NCBI GenBank assembly: GCA_009782175.1
Contig: WRKR01000028.1
Coordinates: 1-37,741, forward strand
Length of the DNA: 37,741 nucleotides
Origin: Cystobacterineae bacterium
GTDB taxonomy: Bacteria > Myxococcota > Myxococcia > Myxococcales > Myxococcaceae
Reading direction: 5' to 3'
The notes under the pieces were generated by a model, which saw only the letters and a list, made by a program, of their open reading frames with translations, had not been told where the DNA came from and searched no databases. Shown here one piece after another: positions 8,840 through 17,453 of the stretch. Within the stretch, counting starts at the first letter, position 1. Each line of letters begins with the position of its first letter. The position numbers were made by a program, and so were the translations under genes.

Positions 8840-9925
8840 TTATTGGATGACATGGAGAAGCTCGCCATCCTTGAGGCGCAGACTTGCGTCGGCGACAATG
8901 AGCATTTCAGGCTCAATTCCGCTCTCGACGCGGACGATGCCGGGCGTCACCTTCCTTATAGCGACTTGGCGGCGGGCAGCTTTGCCCTCCTGCACCACCC
9001 AGACGAAGCCTTCTTGGCCCTCTGCGTTGACGGCCTGCGCGGGGAGGAAGAGGCCGGCGAGCTTTGCGCCCTCTTTGGCATTCAACTCAAGCTGGATAAG
9101 TGCACCCGGGCGGACGGGGAGGCCGCCCGGCGTTGGCAGCACGTCGGCGATGAGAGACACTGTCCGGCTTGCCATGTCAACGGTTGCGCCAATGCTGGAA
9201 ACCTTCGCCTCGAATGCGCCGCCCGAAGCGCTGAGTGTGCCTCGGAGCACGCCACCCATGGGAATGCTGTCTACAACCGCCTCGGGGACTTGGACGCGCA
9301 CCTCAAGGGCCTCGGTGTCCACAAGGGTGAAGACAGCCGTGCCTGAAGAAATAAAGTCCCCGACATTTTTGCTTCGGCTTATAATAACACCGTCAAAAGG
9401 TGCTTTAATGGCGGTGTCGCTGCGCACCTTCTGGGCATTCTGCAGTGCTGCGGCCGCCTGGCCAACCTGTGCCGCAGCCTGGCGCAGCCCAATTTCCGCT
9501 TTCTCCAAGGTTGCATTCGGCACGCTGCCTGTGCTGGCGAGTTTGCGGGTGCGCTCTGCATCCATTTGCGCCCCGTCAAACGCCGCGTCGGCCGCCTCCT
9601 TGGCTGCATTTGCCTGGGCAAGGGCAATGGTGGCGTTCTTTAAGTCTATCTGCGCGAGCAGTTGCCCTTTTTTCACGCGCTCACCTACATTGACGGCCAT
9701 GTGCGTGAGTACCCCGCCGGTTTGCGCGCTGAGTGTCGCCTCTTTTTGGGAATAGACGGTGCCGGTTGCCAGCATTATTTCCGCGTCGAGTTTAGGCTGT
9801 GGCACCACAGCGCGCACACCCGTAGGGGCTTGGGCAACCGCGGCCGGCGCAGCGCTGGACTTTGAGCAGCCGGCCATACCAAGGGGGAGTATAGCGAGGA
9901 GAAAGCGTATATATTGTGGCTTCAT
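8840..9925 (-). CDS. RND periplasmic adaptor (membrane fusion protein), lipoprotein
   Basis: The protein has 361 residues and a lipobox GMAGC with Cys 20, so it is probably anchored in the inner membrane. It has the HlyD/AcrA layout: a lipoyl half (GGVLTHMAVNVGERVKKGQL), a coiled-coil hairpin (ATIALAQANAAKEAADAAFD onward), the second lipoyl half (IKAPFDGVIISRSKNVGDF), then beta-barrel and membrane-proximal parts. It links the pump to TolC. AAGGAG lies a suitable distance before the ATG. It follows tetR after a 103-nt gap containing a 16-nt inverted repeat. Confidence 0.92.
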   Translation of the reverse strand: MKPQYIRFLLAILPLGMAGCSKSSAAPAAVAQAPTGVRAVVPQPKLDAEIMLATGTVYSQKEATLSAQTGGVLTHMAVNVGERVKKGQLLAQIDLKNATIALAQANAAKEAADAAFDGAQMDAERTRKLASTGSVPNATLEKAEIGLRQAAAQVGQAAAALQNAQKVRSDTAIKAPFDGVIISRSKNVGDFISSGTAVFTLVDTEALEVRVQVPEAVVDSIPMGGVLRGTLSASGGAFEAKVSSIGATVDMASRTVSLIADVLPTPGGLPVRPGALIQLELNAKEGAKLAGLFLPAQAVNAEGQEGFVWVVQEGKAARRQVAIRKVTPGIVRVESGIEPEMLIVADASLRLKDGELLHVIQ

Positions 9926-9991
9926 TGTGGAACTCCTTTATGTGAATGCTGGGTGAATGTTTGACTTGTTTGGTTTTTTAGTCATTTGTAG

Positions 9992-10007
9992 GCGCACAAG
10001 TGTGCGC
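9992..10007. promoter_or_regulatory. Inverted repeat between tetR and the adaptor gene
   Basis: GCGCACAAGTGTGCGC has two 7-bp arms around AG. It lies about 70 nt before the adaptor start. No T-run follows on the minus strand, so it looks more like a protein site or an mRNA hairpin than a terminator. Confidence 0.35.
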
Positions 10008-10028
10008 TGTGGGGGTTAGAAGAAATGC

Positions 10029-10631
10029 CTAGGAAGCAGGGGTGGGGGCCGACATCAGCCCGCGAACAATCAGCTCAGAGAGGGTGTGGACTATTTGCTG
10101 GCAGTGCTCTTTGTCGTTGAAGAAGGCAGTGGAGGTAGTAACGACGGCGCCGAGAATGGCCTCGGATGTTATCTGCAGGTTTTCCATGTGGAAGACGCCC
10201 GCATCGCGGCCTTCGCACAGAATGCCCTGAAGGCTTTTGAGCGCACGTGCCCTATATTCCTCTATGACATTCATGCCTGCGCCGACCAACTCAATCATCC
10301 TCTCTGCGAATTCGAGACCTCTGGGTGCCCGCCCCATTTTGTTGGCGACTTGAAGCCGCTGATCCAACACATGGCAAAGGTACACGCGGAGTTTGCCCTC
10401 CGGCGCGCTTTCAGAGGCAAGCAGACCCTCGAGCACGGCGAAGCCACTGTTGATGTTTTGGCGCACCACCGCCTCAAAAAGCGCCTCTTTGCTCTCAAAA
10501 TGGAGATATACGGAGCCCTTGCCCACTTTGGCCCGCTGGGCAATCTCCTCAATAGAGGCCTTTTTGAAACCAAATTGGCCAAAAACCTCCATGGCGGCTT
10601 CCATCAACGTTTGACGAGCATTTGAACTCAT
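10029..10631 (-). CDS. TetR/AcrR-family repressor of the efflux operon
   Basis: The protein has 200 residues, the usual length for the family. The N-terminal HTH is clear: ARQTLMEAAMEVFGQFGFKK, then SIEEIAQRAKVGKGSVYLHF and ESKEALFEAV. The C-terminal helical ligand domain is not assignable to a known inducer class. It is the first gene of the minus-strand efflux run, so it probably represses its own transcription and that of the pump. The promoter and a palindromic site overlap its start codon, and there is no Shine-Dalgarno sequence upstream of the ATG, which suggests a leaderless message. Confidence 0.9.
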   Translation of the reverse strand: MSSNARQTLMEAAMEVFGQFGFKKASIEEIAQRAKVGKGSVYLHFESKEALFEAVVRQNINSGFAVLEGLLASESAPEGKLRVYLCHVLDQRLQVANKMGRAPRGLEFAERMIELVGAGMNVIEEYRARALKSLQGILCEGRDAGVFHMENLQITSEAILGAVVTTSTAFFNDKEHCQQIVHTLSELIVRGLMSAPTPAS

Positions 10632-10667
10632 GACTGGATTTATAAATCAGTCATTCAGTCATGTCAA
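10629..10667 (-). promoter_or_regulatory. Near-consensus promoter and TetR-type operator on the tetR start codon
   Basis: On the minus strand TTGACA (10667-10662), a 17-nt spacer and TATAAA (10644-10639) form a near-consensus sigma-70 promoter. Only seven bases separate the -10 box from the ATG, so transcription should start at or next to the A of the start codon. The DNA 10631-10653 is an almost perfect palindrome (TGACTG...CAGTCA around ATTTATAAAT, with one extra G). A further TGACTGA direct copy lies in the spacer. This fits an autorepression operator. Confidence 0.75.
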
Positions 10668-10701
10668 GCGGGCCCGTTTATTTTTTTTCCAAAATGCGCT
10701 T

Positions 10702-11085
10702 TCACTCCATAGCACACAAGTCTGGAGGATCTTCCAGTGCCAGCACCGCGTCGCAGTCGCCGGCTTCTCTGAGCTGTTTGGCAAATTCTTCAACCACAGG
10801 CCTATTCAGAAACTGACATCCATCCCCCTCTTCTCGCCATTCATCCCCGGTGACGCACAGCAGAGATATTTTTTCAATTTCCGCTGCTTGCTCTTCTTTT
10901 GACGCCCCCTCCCAATCGCCTTCTCCTTTGCCACAAGCAGACTGGCGCACCATTATCTCTACAAAAGCTTTGCAACTTCTAACCTCGTCAGCGTCAGTAT
11001 TCTCCTTGCAATCTTCATTCTGTTTGCACCCTCCACTCGCGCCTACCAGCAAGCACAAACAACCCAAAAATAAAATTTTTCGCAT
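10702..11085 (-). CDS. Small Cys-rich lipoprotein, function unknown
   Basis: The protein has 127 residues. A short signal (MRKILFLGCLCLLVGASGGC) ends in a lipobox-like SGGC with Cys 20. The mature part is acidic and contains several spaced cysteines (CKENT, RSCKAF, SACGKG, SLLCVT, DGCQF, GDCDAV, DLCAME), suggesting a disulfide-stabilised fold in the periplasm or at the surface. I do not recognise a family. Small lipoproteins of this style are frequent in Myxococcota-like genomes. The ATG at 11085 is chosen because the signal begins there; the frame continues upstream to 11121. The upstream gap holds a 13-bp tandem array. Confidence 0.7.
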   Translation of the reverse strand: MRKILFLGCLCLLVGASGGCKQNEDCKENTDADEVRSCKAFVEIMVRQSACGKGEGDWEGASKEEQAAEIEKISLLCVTGDEWREEGDGCQFLNRPVVEEFAKQLREAGDCDAVLALEDPPDLCAME

Positions 11086-11180
11086 TTTTCCCAGCGTCCT
11101 CTCTGCGCGAGTTCTGCACACCCACTTGTGGCGAGTGCATGTTATATCCTACACAATGCAACATCCATTCCGTATTAAAA

Positions 11181-11310
11181 CCATGCCACAAGAGCATGCC
11201 AAAAAACCATGCCACAAGACTATGCTACAGGACTATGCCACAGGACTATGCCACAGAACTATGCTACAGAACTATGCTACAGAGCTATTCTGCGGAATTA
11301 TGCTACACCG
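11181..11310. repeat. 13-bp tandem array, 10 units
   Basis: The unit, approximately CTATGCCACAGGA or CTATGCTACAGAA, repeats ten times without gaps. It lies in the 308-bp divergent gap 11086-11393 between the Cys-rich lipoprotein gene and the MORN-like gene. Because 13 is not a multiple of three, the open frame running through it is a by-product of the repetition. I see no gene in this gap. Confidence 0.9.
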
Positions 11311-11393
11311 CCACACACTCTTTGGTTTCCAACTCATCAAATAAACCCTTAACTAGAAGCCAGGCATATTCTTCCCTTATGGCTGGAGCCTAT

Positions 11394-12617
11394 ATGAAAA
11401 AAACCACCCTATTTGTGTTTCTTTGCGTCTCCTCTTTCGTGCATGCAAAGCCACAAAGCATTGTTTGCAATAGCCCCTGTTGTTGCGGTTTCACAGAGCA
11501 GAACGGCATAACGCTTTATGAAGACAAACCCGCCAATGGCGTGTTCAAAATTCATCACCCAGATGGCAACCTCATGCGTGAAATCTCTTTTTCAAAAGGG
11601 AAAAAACAAGGGGTTGAGAGACTTTTTTATAGCAATGGCATCATGGCAAGAGAGACGCATTATGTTCAAGGCATCCTGGATGGAAAGGACAAACAATACC
11701 ATCAAAACGGTGTCTTGGAACAAGAAACTCCCTATAAAAAGGGCTTAAAAGAAGGAATACACAAATATTATTCATCCGATGGCCAATTGCGCGAAGCCAC
11801 ACCCTATCTCAAAGGTGAAATGGAAGGAATACAAAAGACATATCATGGAAATGGACGGCTATCCAACCAATATCCATATAAGAAAAACAAAATAGATGGA
11901 ACAGCAAAGTCCTATAATCAAGAGGGACAGTTAACATGGATAAGCCCTCATCAAAAGGGAGAGCTTGAGGGAATGGAAAAAAAATATTACCGAAATGGTC
12001 AAGTGGAGCGCGAAACACCCTATATGCAAGGCAAAATAAACGGAACCGAAAAATCCTATTATGAAAACGGAAAGCTAGCCGCTGAGGTTTCTTATAAAGA
12101 AGGAAGACATGATGGGGCAATGAAATATTATTATGAAAACGGCCAACTCAGATATGAAATATACTATAATAATGAAGTTATAGAGGGGACAAAAAGAGAA
12201 TATAGAGAAAATGGCGCTTTAATAGAAGAGACTCCCTATGTTGCAGGAAAGAAAGAGGGAATAGAAAAAACATATGATGAAAACGGCACCCTGAAAAAGG
12301 AAATAGCCTATAAACAAGACGATATTTATTTTGAAGGTGGAATAGAAAGGAATTATGGCAAAGAGGGTGTTTTATTGCGCGAGCTTAAATATAAAACGGG
12401 AAGACCACAGCCCAGCTGGACAGAAACAAGGTACAGAGCCGACGGCAAGGCATGGATAAAACTGTGGATTGTCATGGGCGTTCCGCAGAGCGGAACCTGC
12501 TATGCCAAGGGAGGGCAAGAAAGGGCACTGTCCAAGGAAACATTGAAAGACTGGGCTTTTGGCCGCCCTTTGCACAGTGAATGTGAGATGCCGCCTGTGC
12601 AATGGGAAACAAAATAA
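11394..12617 (+). CDS. Secreted MORN_2/YwqK-type repeat protein
   Basis: The protein has 407 residues. A signal peptide (KKTTLFVFLCVSSFVHA) is followed by a Cys-rich patch (CNSPCCCGF) and about twelve repeats of roughly 24 residues with the pattern Y-x-N-G-x-L-x-x-E-x-x-Y-x-x-G-x-x-x-G. These are the MORN_2 repeats seen in YwqK-like proteins, which often act as antitoxin or immunity proteins against secreted toxins. No partner toxin is visible next door, so that role is unproven. The start at 11394 has GGAG six bases upstream. Base composition is more AT-rich than the flanking genes. The stop codon touches the 16-bp array that separates it from the Sel1 gene. Confidence 0.83.
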   Translation: MKKTTLFVFLCVSSFVHAKPQSIVCNSPCCCGFTEQNGITLYEDKPANGVFKIHHPDGNLMREISFSKGKKQGVERLFYSNGIMARETHYVQGILDGKDKQYHQNGVLEQETPYKKGLKEGIHKYYSSDGQLREATPYLKGEMEGIQKTYHGNGRLSNQYPYKKNKIDGTAKSYNQEGQLTWISPHQKGELEGMEKKYYRNGQVERETPYMQGKINGTEKSYYENGKLAAEVSYKEGRHDGAMKYYYENGQLRYEIYYNNEVIEGTKREYRENGALIEETPYVAGKKEGIEKTYDENGTLKKEIAYKQDDIYFEGGIERNYGKEGVLLRELKYKTGRPQPSWTETRYRADGKAWIKLWIVMGVPQSGTCYAKGGQERALSKETLKDWAFGRPLHSECEMPPVQWETK

Positions 12618-12696
12618 ATGGCAGCGCTAAACAATGGCAGCGCTAAACAATGGCAGCGCTAAACAATGGCAGCGCCAAACAATTGAAGTGCCAAAT
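12617..12696. repeat. 16-bp tandem array, about 5 units
   Basis: Unit AATGGCAGCGCTAAAC is repeated at 12617, 12633, 12649 and 12665 (one base changed), then a diverged copy at 12681. It starts on the last base of the stop codon of the MORN-like gene and fills most of the gap before the Sel1 gene. Rotated to CAATGGCAGCGCTAAA, it resembles the units at 1539 and 25961. Confidence 0.9.
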
Positions 12697-12727
12697 ATTG
12701 CACAAAAACCTACAACTCTATTCTGAC

Positions 12728-13888
12728 ATGAAAAACAAAAACAGTGAAAAACAACCTTGCTCTTGTTCTCCTTCCAAAACCCTATGGATAGCCATAACCG
12801 CCATATTGTCGGCAGCATGCCCTCTGCGCGTTGAGACGGCCAAGCCCTCTCCAAAGACAAATATGTTTAATACAAACATGTGCAATATAAGCCTTGTGGG
12901 TTCTGCGGGTGTGGATGAAGAGACATGGAAGCTTTGCCAAAAAGAGGCTGAGGAGGGACAAGCGGAGGCACAAGCTGTCCTGGGGATGCTTTATTTGGAA
13001 AAAAGCCAAAATGACAAAGAGACAGAACAGAATATTTCCACGGCGAAAGCAGTCCAATGGATGAAAAAGGCGGCCAACCAGGGCCAGGTGGAAGCGCAAC
13101 TCCTTCTTGGAATATTATATGCCCAAGGCGAAGCTGTTGCGGTGAAAGACATAGAAATGGGGTTCATGTGGCTTCAAAAAGCGGCCGAGCAGGGAAACGC
13201 GGATGCACAGGAGGAAGTGGCGAATGTGGTGCTTTATAGAGCTGCCACCGAAGCCACTCCCTCAACAAAGAGCAAGCGTTGCCGCAGAACCACCATGGAT
13301 GAAGACACCCTGGAAATGCGGGAAAAATGTCAACAGGCCGCAGCAAAAGGAGAGGTTGGCGCGCAATACTATGTGGGGTGGATGTATTATGTGGGCTATG
13401 GCGTTGCAGAGGATGCTGCACAGGCGCTCCAATGGTTTAAAAAAGCGGCCGAGCAGGGAAACCCGACAGCCCAATACTATGTTGCCTATATGTATTTGCG
13501 GGGAGAGGGCCTTGGGCCTGAGACAGACAACGAATATGCCCTGGCGATACGGACAGAGGAAGCCGTCAAATGGCTCACTCTCTCCGCACAACAGGGGGAT
13601 GCCTATGCACAATTCCACCTTGGAGGGCTCTATAAAAATGGAGAGGGTGTTGTGGAAGACAAGGCAGAAGCGACCAGGTGGCTGAGGTTGGCGGCGGAGC
13701 AAGGGCTGCCCAGTGCGCAATATACCCTTGGCAACATGTATTCCACTGAATTGTCCTCGTTTTATAGCGAGGAGGAGCGTGCCGGGAGGGACGAAGCAGA
13801 AGCGGCCAAGTGGTATAAAAAAGCAGCAGAGCAAGGGCATGTCTATGCGAAAGAAGCGCTCAGCAGAATGCGGCTCGACGTGGACTGA
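12728..13888 (+). CDS. Sel1-repeat (SLR) protein, probably exported
   Basis: The protein has 386 residues. The N-terminus is basic with a hydrophobic stretch (TLWIAITAILSAAC) that may be a signal peptide or a weak lipobox. Then come about eight Sel1-like helical repeats of the A-x-A-Q-x-x-L-G-x-x-Y type, for example AQYYVGWMYYVGYGV, AQYYVAYMYLRGEGL and AQFHLGGLYKNGEGV, each closed by A-x-x-W-x-x-x-A-A-E-Q-G. Such solenoids bind other proteins. No clear ribosome site precedes the ATG at 12728; an upstream in-frame ATG at 12650 lies inside the tandem array and is less likely. It follows the MORN-like gene on the same strand. Confidence 0.85.
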   Translation: MKNKNSEKQPCSCSPSKTLWIAITAILSAACPLRVETAKPSPKTNMFNTNMCNISLVGSAGVDEETWKLCQKEAEEGQAEAQAVLGMLYLEKSQNDKETEQNISTAKAVQWMKKAANQGQVEAQLLLGILYAQGEAVAVKDIEMGFMWLQKAAEQGNADAQEEVANVVLYRAATEATPSTKSKRCRRTTMDEDTLEMREKCQQAAAKGEVGAQYYVGWMYYVGYGVAEDAAQALQWFKKAAEQGNPTAQYYVAYMYLRGEGLGPETDNEYALAIRTEEAVKWLTLSAQQGDAYAQFHLGGLYKNGEGVVEDKAEATRWLRLAAEQGLPSAQYTLGNMYSTELSSFYSEEERAGRDEAEAAKWYKKAAEQGHVYAKEALSRMRLDVD

Positions 13889-14104
13889 ACGGGCCTGCAC
13901 GCTGCTTGCGTTGAGTGGCTCCGCCTCCTGGCCACCAACGAGGGTGCCCATGTGGCTCACCGGCGTGTCCTTGTTTTCGCCCATTGTGCAGCTTTCGGTG
14001 AGGACGGCACTGCCGAGGGCAATACCCTTGTGGTCGGCACTGAGCATAAAATTATAGCATTGCCTAATGCGGGCGGCGCTCCTCGTTGGCCTGGGCTTTG
14101 GGTT

Positions 14105-15211
14105 TTAGGGCGCATCGCCCAGGCATGTCTGCACTTGTGCACGCATGCCCTGCAAAAAATTCTCTTTTGAAAAGCGCATGGCATTCTCTTTGGCTTCTGT
14201 GGGCAAAAACCGCTTCTCCAATTCAGCAAATGCAAGCACGGCCCTCTCCAGTGAGGCTGCTGTGGGCTCTGCAAAAAACAACCCCGTTTTTGGCGTTATG
14301 GTTTCCAAAGCCCCGCCCCTGCCCAAAGCAATGACGGGGCGGCCACAAGCTTGCACCTCAATGGGCGTCAGCCCAAAATCCTCTTCACCTGGAAACACCA
14401 GGGCCTTGGCCGCATGCAGCAAAGCGGGTACTTCGTCCTCAGGCACCTGCCCCAACCAGCGTATGTTGCCGGGCAGGTTTTTTCTAAAGGCCGCCTCCAT
14501 TTGGCCGGAGCCCGCCACCCACAATGGAAGCCCCAAACGCCCAAAAGCCTCTATGGCCAAGTCCAGCCGCTTATAGGGGGCCAGGGCCCCAAAACACAAA
14601 AAATAGCCCCCCTGCCCTGAGTTTTCTACCGGCAACGGCAAAAAGCGCTCCAACTCCACTGGGGGATAAACCACACTGGCCTTCTGGCCATACAGCAACT
14701 CTACTTGCTTGGCTATATAATGGCTGTTGGCCACAAAGTGCGTCACTCTGCGGGCACTCTTTTTGTCCCAGCGCTGCAGAAAGGGGCGCAGGGTTTTGGC
14801 CGCAATGCGCAGGGGCAAGGAGGCGCGGCCTTTGCCAAAATAGTCATCAAAACGCGTCCACATATAGCGCAGGGGCGCGTGTATATAGCAAAGGTGCGGC
14901 ACGCCTTGGGGCACCGGAGCGGCTTTGGCTGCGCAGTGGCTGGAGGAAATAACCAGCTCATAACCTTTGAGGGAGAAGCGGCTTATGGCCAGGGGGAAGA
15001 GGGGCAAAAACATGCGGTGGCGTTTGCGTGCCCACGGCCGGTCCAAAAAACTGCTATAAACCTGCGCCCGCTCAACAGGCCCAGGCACGCTGCCCCTCTC
15101 ATAAAACAAAGTATATAACTTCGCCTGCGGAAACAACTCAAACAAGGCGTTTAACACCTTCTCTCCACCGCGGTAACTCACCAGCCAGTCATGTATAAAA
15201 GCAACTTTCAA
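14105..15211 (-). CDS. Family 4 glycosyltransferase
   Basis: The protein has 368 residues and the two-domain GT-B fold. The N-terminus KVAFIHDWLVSYRGGEKVL is the normal beginning for this subgroup of GT4 enzymes (WbaZ-like), and the nucleotide-sugar site E-x7-E appears as EEDFGLTPIEVQACGRP. The acceptor is probably a lipopolysaccharide or exopolysaccharide intermediate. The start is taken as the TTG at 15211: the family N-terminus begins exactly there and AGGAG lies six bases upstream. The longer frame to 15283 adds a low-complexity Ala/Gly stretch overlapping lptG. It is the last gene of the purH-to-lptG run, 19 nt after lptG, which supports an envelope role. Confidence 0.87.
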   Translation of the reverse strand: MKVAFIHDWLVSYRGGEKVLNALFELFPQAKLYTLFYERGSVPGPVERAQVYSSFLDRPWARKRHRMFLPLFPLAISRFSLKGYELVISSSHCAAKAAPVPQGVPHLCYIHAPLRYMWTRFDDYFGKGRASLPLRIAAKTLRPFLQRWDKKSARRVTHFVANSHYIAKQVELLYGQKASVVYPPVELERFLPLPVENSGQGGYFLCFGALAPYKRLDLAIEAFGRLGLPLWVAGSGQMEAAFRKNLPGNIRWLGQVPEDEVPALLHAAKALVFPGEEDFGLTPIEVQACGRPVIALGRGGALETITPKTGLFFAEPTAASLERAVLAFAELEKRFLPTEAKENAMRFSKENFLQGMRAQVQTCLGDAP

Positions 15212-15230
15212 CCCCTGCTCCTGTTTTTCC

Positions 15231-16343
15231 TCAAGGGGCCCCTGCCCTGCGGCCGCCGCTGCCCCGGGCATAATAACAGCCAAGGGCCCATGTCAACCCC
15301 CCCAAAAAGGCCACGGGGCCCCAGGCAGCCAAAAATGGCAATATGCGCTCCCCCACCACCAGGGCGCGGCCAACCACCATGCTCCCCCACAGCAATACGC
15401 TGACAAATACGCCTTCCATGAGGGCAAGCGTCAATTGCCCCTTGCGACCGGGGCGCTGCGTTAAAGCCACCGTCAACAAAGCCCCCAATGCCCCCATGAG
15501 GGGTGTTGCAAAACGGTTGTGCAAGGCCAAACTCAAGGCCGGCGTTGACAAGCCCACCTGGGCCCTCAATTGGCGCTGTGTCCACAGCGTCTTCAACTTC
15601 ATCCACTCCGGGCGCCCGGAGAGAATGCGAAAAGAGTCGGCTGAGCTTTGGGGGAAACGTATCAGCGCCACAGGCTCCGTCTGGGTTTCCATATGCCCAT
15701 CCCCCAAAAAACGTCTGAAGCTGAGGTCTGTCAGTTGCCAAACCTCTCCATGGCTATGCTTCATGGTTTCCGCGTCTATGCGCTCTAACATTTGGAAGGA
15801 AGGAGAGAGGCGAAATATGGACACATCCCTAAAACCACCTTCCTCCTGAGAGTTCATATAAAACATGGTGTTTTGAAGGTGGAACCATTGCTTGGGAATG
15901 AAATAAACCCCCAGCTTCCCGGAGCGCTTAAACCGGTGTACTTGTAGCTCATCCACCATGCGGCCCGCACGTGTCGCCACCTTCTCGTCAAAAACACACA
16001 GGCCAGCGGCAACACACAAAGCACACAGGCCTATGGGCGCATAAAATGTCCATGGGGAAGCACCCAATGCCAACATGGCTTTCACTTCACTGCGGTGGGC
16101 AAGCGCCGTAATGCTGCTTCCGCCTGCAAGCAACATCGCCACAGGGCACATTTGGCTTATGCACAGCAAAAACTTATTCCAATACATCAGCAGCACGTCT
16201 TCAAAAGGGCGTGCCAAATACATTTTGAGTTGATCTCCAAAGTCAATGACGAGGAATACTGCCACCAGGCCAAACCAAATGAGCAGCAGCATGTGCAAAT
16301 AACGCGCTGCCACATAACGGAATAAAATGCTGCCCACGCTCAC
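15231..16343 (-). CDS. lptG: LPS export permease LptG
   Basis: The protein has 370 residues with the YjgP/YjgQ layout: helices near residues 8-35, 60-85 and 100-120, a large periplasmic beta-jellyroll domain in the middle, and three C-terminal helices. The coupling segment HRSEVKAMLALGASP that contacts the LptB ATPase is plain. With LptF it extracts lipopolysaccharide from the inner membrane for the Lpt bridge. Its ATG overlaps the lptF stop by four bases, so translation is coupled. Which paralogue is F and which is G is by gene order and N-terminal style. Confidence 0.85.
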   Translation of the reverse strand: MSVGSILFRYVAARYLHMLLLIWFGLVAVFLVIDFGDQLKMYLARPFEDVLLMYWNKFLLCISQMCPVAMLLAGGSSITALAHRSEVKAMLALGASPWTFYAPIGLCALCVAAGLCVFDEKVATRAGRMVDELQVHRFKRSGKLGVYFIPKQWFHLQNTMFYMNSQEEGGFRDVSIFRLSPSFQMLERIDAETMKHSHGEVWQLTDLSFRRFLGDGHMETQTEPVALIRFPQSSADSFRILSGRPEWMKLKTLWTQRQLRAQVGLSTPALSLALHNRFATPLMGALGALLTVALTQRPGRKGQLTLALMEGVFVSVLLWGSMVVGRALVVGERILPFLAAWGPVAFLGGLTWALGCYYARGSGGRRAGAP

Positions 16344-17452
16344 AGCAGCCTTCCTCTCTCAATGTAGCGCCAGCCCACCAAAGCCGTCGCCAAAAAAATG
16401 AGGTTTGCCAAGTGGGCTCCAAAAGCAGCAGCCCAAACCCCCTCCTCGGCCATTGAAACGCCTATGCGCGCTAAAATATAATAGGCCACATAGGCCACCA
16501 ACGTAATGAGGCTCCCAATGGCCTTGCTGCCTCGCAGGTATCTAAAGGCAATGGCCAAACCTAAAATGGAAAATACCAAGGGCGCCACCCCCTGGGCCAA
16601 ACGCCAATGCCACGCAACATGAAAACGAAGTGCTTCTTTTTTGCTCCCCCTCTCTTTGGCCTCTTTGGACAAACGCTGCAAATCCTCCAGCGTATATTCA
16701 TCCAACGCACGCCCAAGGGAGTTTCGCTGAAAATATCCCCGGCCCAATTCCAAACGCAGCTTTCCCTCTTCAAAACGCGCCCATGGGTAGGAAGAAACAG
16801 AGTCATTGTGGATGTTGTGGATTTCTCCTTCCTTCAGGTGCAGCCAAATGGCTTCTTCTCCCTCAGGCAACTCCAGTCTGCCTTCTTTGGCATTCAACAA
16901 GCCCAAAGAGTCTTCTTGTCGAGTGTCATAAAGCCACAACCGCTTCCAATTCTGCTCGTCCACTTCATCGACAAAAAGCACATAGCGGGTTAGCTGATCA
17001 TAAAAAACACCTGGCTTAATGTCGCCGCGCAGGTTGCGTTTGAGCAGCTCGCTGGTCACATGCCATAAGTTGCGGGTGCTCCAGGGCAAGGCATAGGCCA
17101 AAGCGCCTGTCAGCAGCAAGGACAAGGCAAGTCCAAGGCCGATAACGCCCCATGCGGCACGCAAGGGGCTCAGGCCCAAAGCCTGCATGGCGCGGATTTC
17201 TCTGTCTTCATTCATGCGCCCTATCCCCAAAAGCAGGGCCAACAAAAAAGCGATGGGAATGGCTTGAATGAAAAACTGTGGCAAAAAAAAGAAGCCTATG
17301 GCTGCTAGATCTTCCAGCTGAATGGCTGAGCCCAAAAGCAAGTCCGAGCCACGCAAAAAAGCCATGCTAAACAACAACAACAAAAAAAACAAAAGCGCAG
17401 CCCCAAAAGGAAGGAGCGTCTCCACAAGCACATAACGAGAAAGGCGCCACAC
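16340..17452 (-). CDS. lptF: LPS export permease LptF
   Basis: The protein has 370 residues with the same six-helix plus jellyroll architecture as its neighbour. RLSRYVLVETLLPFGAALLF begins TM1, and the LptB coupling segment is MNEDREIRAMQALGLSP. Partner of LptG in lipopolysaccharide export. I place the start at the GTG at 17452, one base after the purD stop, which matches the usual LptF N-terminus. An ATG at 17524 has a better ribosome site (AGGAG, seven bases) but would overlap purD by 71 nt and add 24 residues that do not look like LptF. Confidence 0.85.
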   Translation of the reverse strand: MWRLSRYVLVETLLPFGAALLFFLLLLFSMAFLRGSDLLLGSAIQLEDLAAIGFFFLPQFFIQAIPIAFLLALLLGIGRMNEDREIRAMQALGLSPLRAAWGVIGLGLALSLLLTGALAYALPWSTRNLWHVTSELLKRNLRGDIKPGVFYDQLTRYVLFVDEVDEQNWKRLWLYDTRQEDSLGLLNAKEGRLELPEGEEAIWLHLKEGEIHNIHNDSVSSYPWARFEEGKLRLELGRGYFQRNSLGRALDEYTLEDLQRLSKEAKERGSKKEALRFHVAWHWRLAQGVAPLVFSILGLAIAFRYLRGSKAIGSLITLVAYVAYYILARIGVSMAEEGVWAAAFGAHLANLIFLATALVGWRYIERGRLL

Positions 17453-17453
17453 T

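Noticed and set aside
11139-11393. N-terminal extension of the MORN-like gene through the 13-bp array
   Set aside because: The extension is translated tandem repeat. The ATG at 11394 has GGAG and starts a clean signal peptide.
13262-14047. A 261-codon minus-strand frame opposite the Sel1 gene
   Set aside because: Most of it is the complement of Sel1 repeats, which often leaves the other strand open. The first 50 codons, outside the Sel1 gene (13889-14047), look somewhat protein-like (GIALGSAVLTESCTMGENKD), but no ribosome site or family was found.
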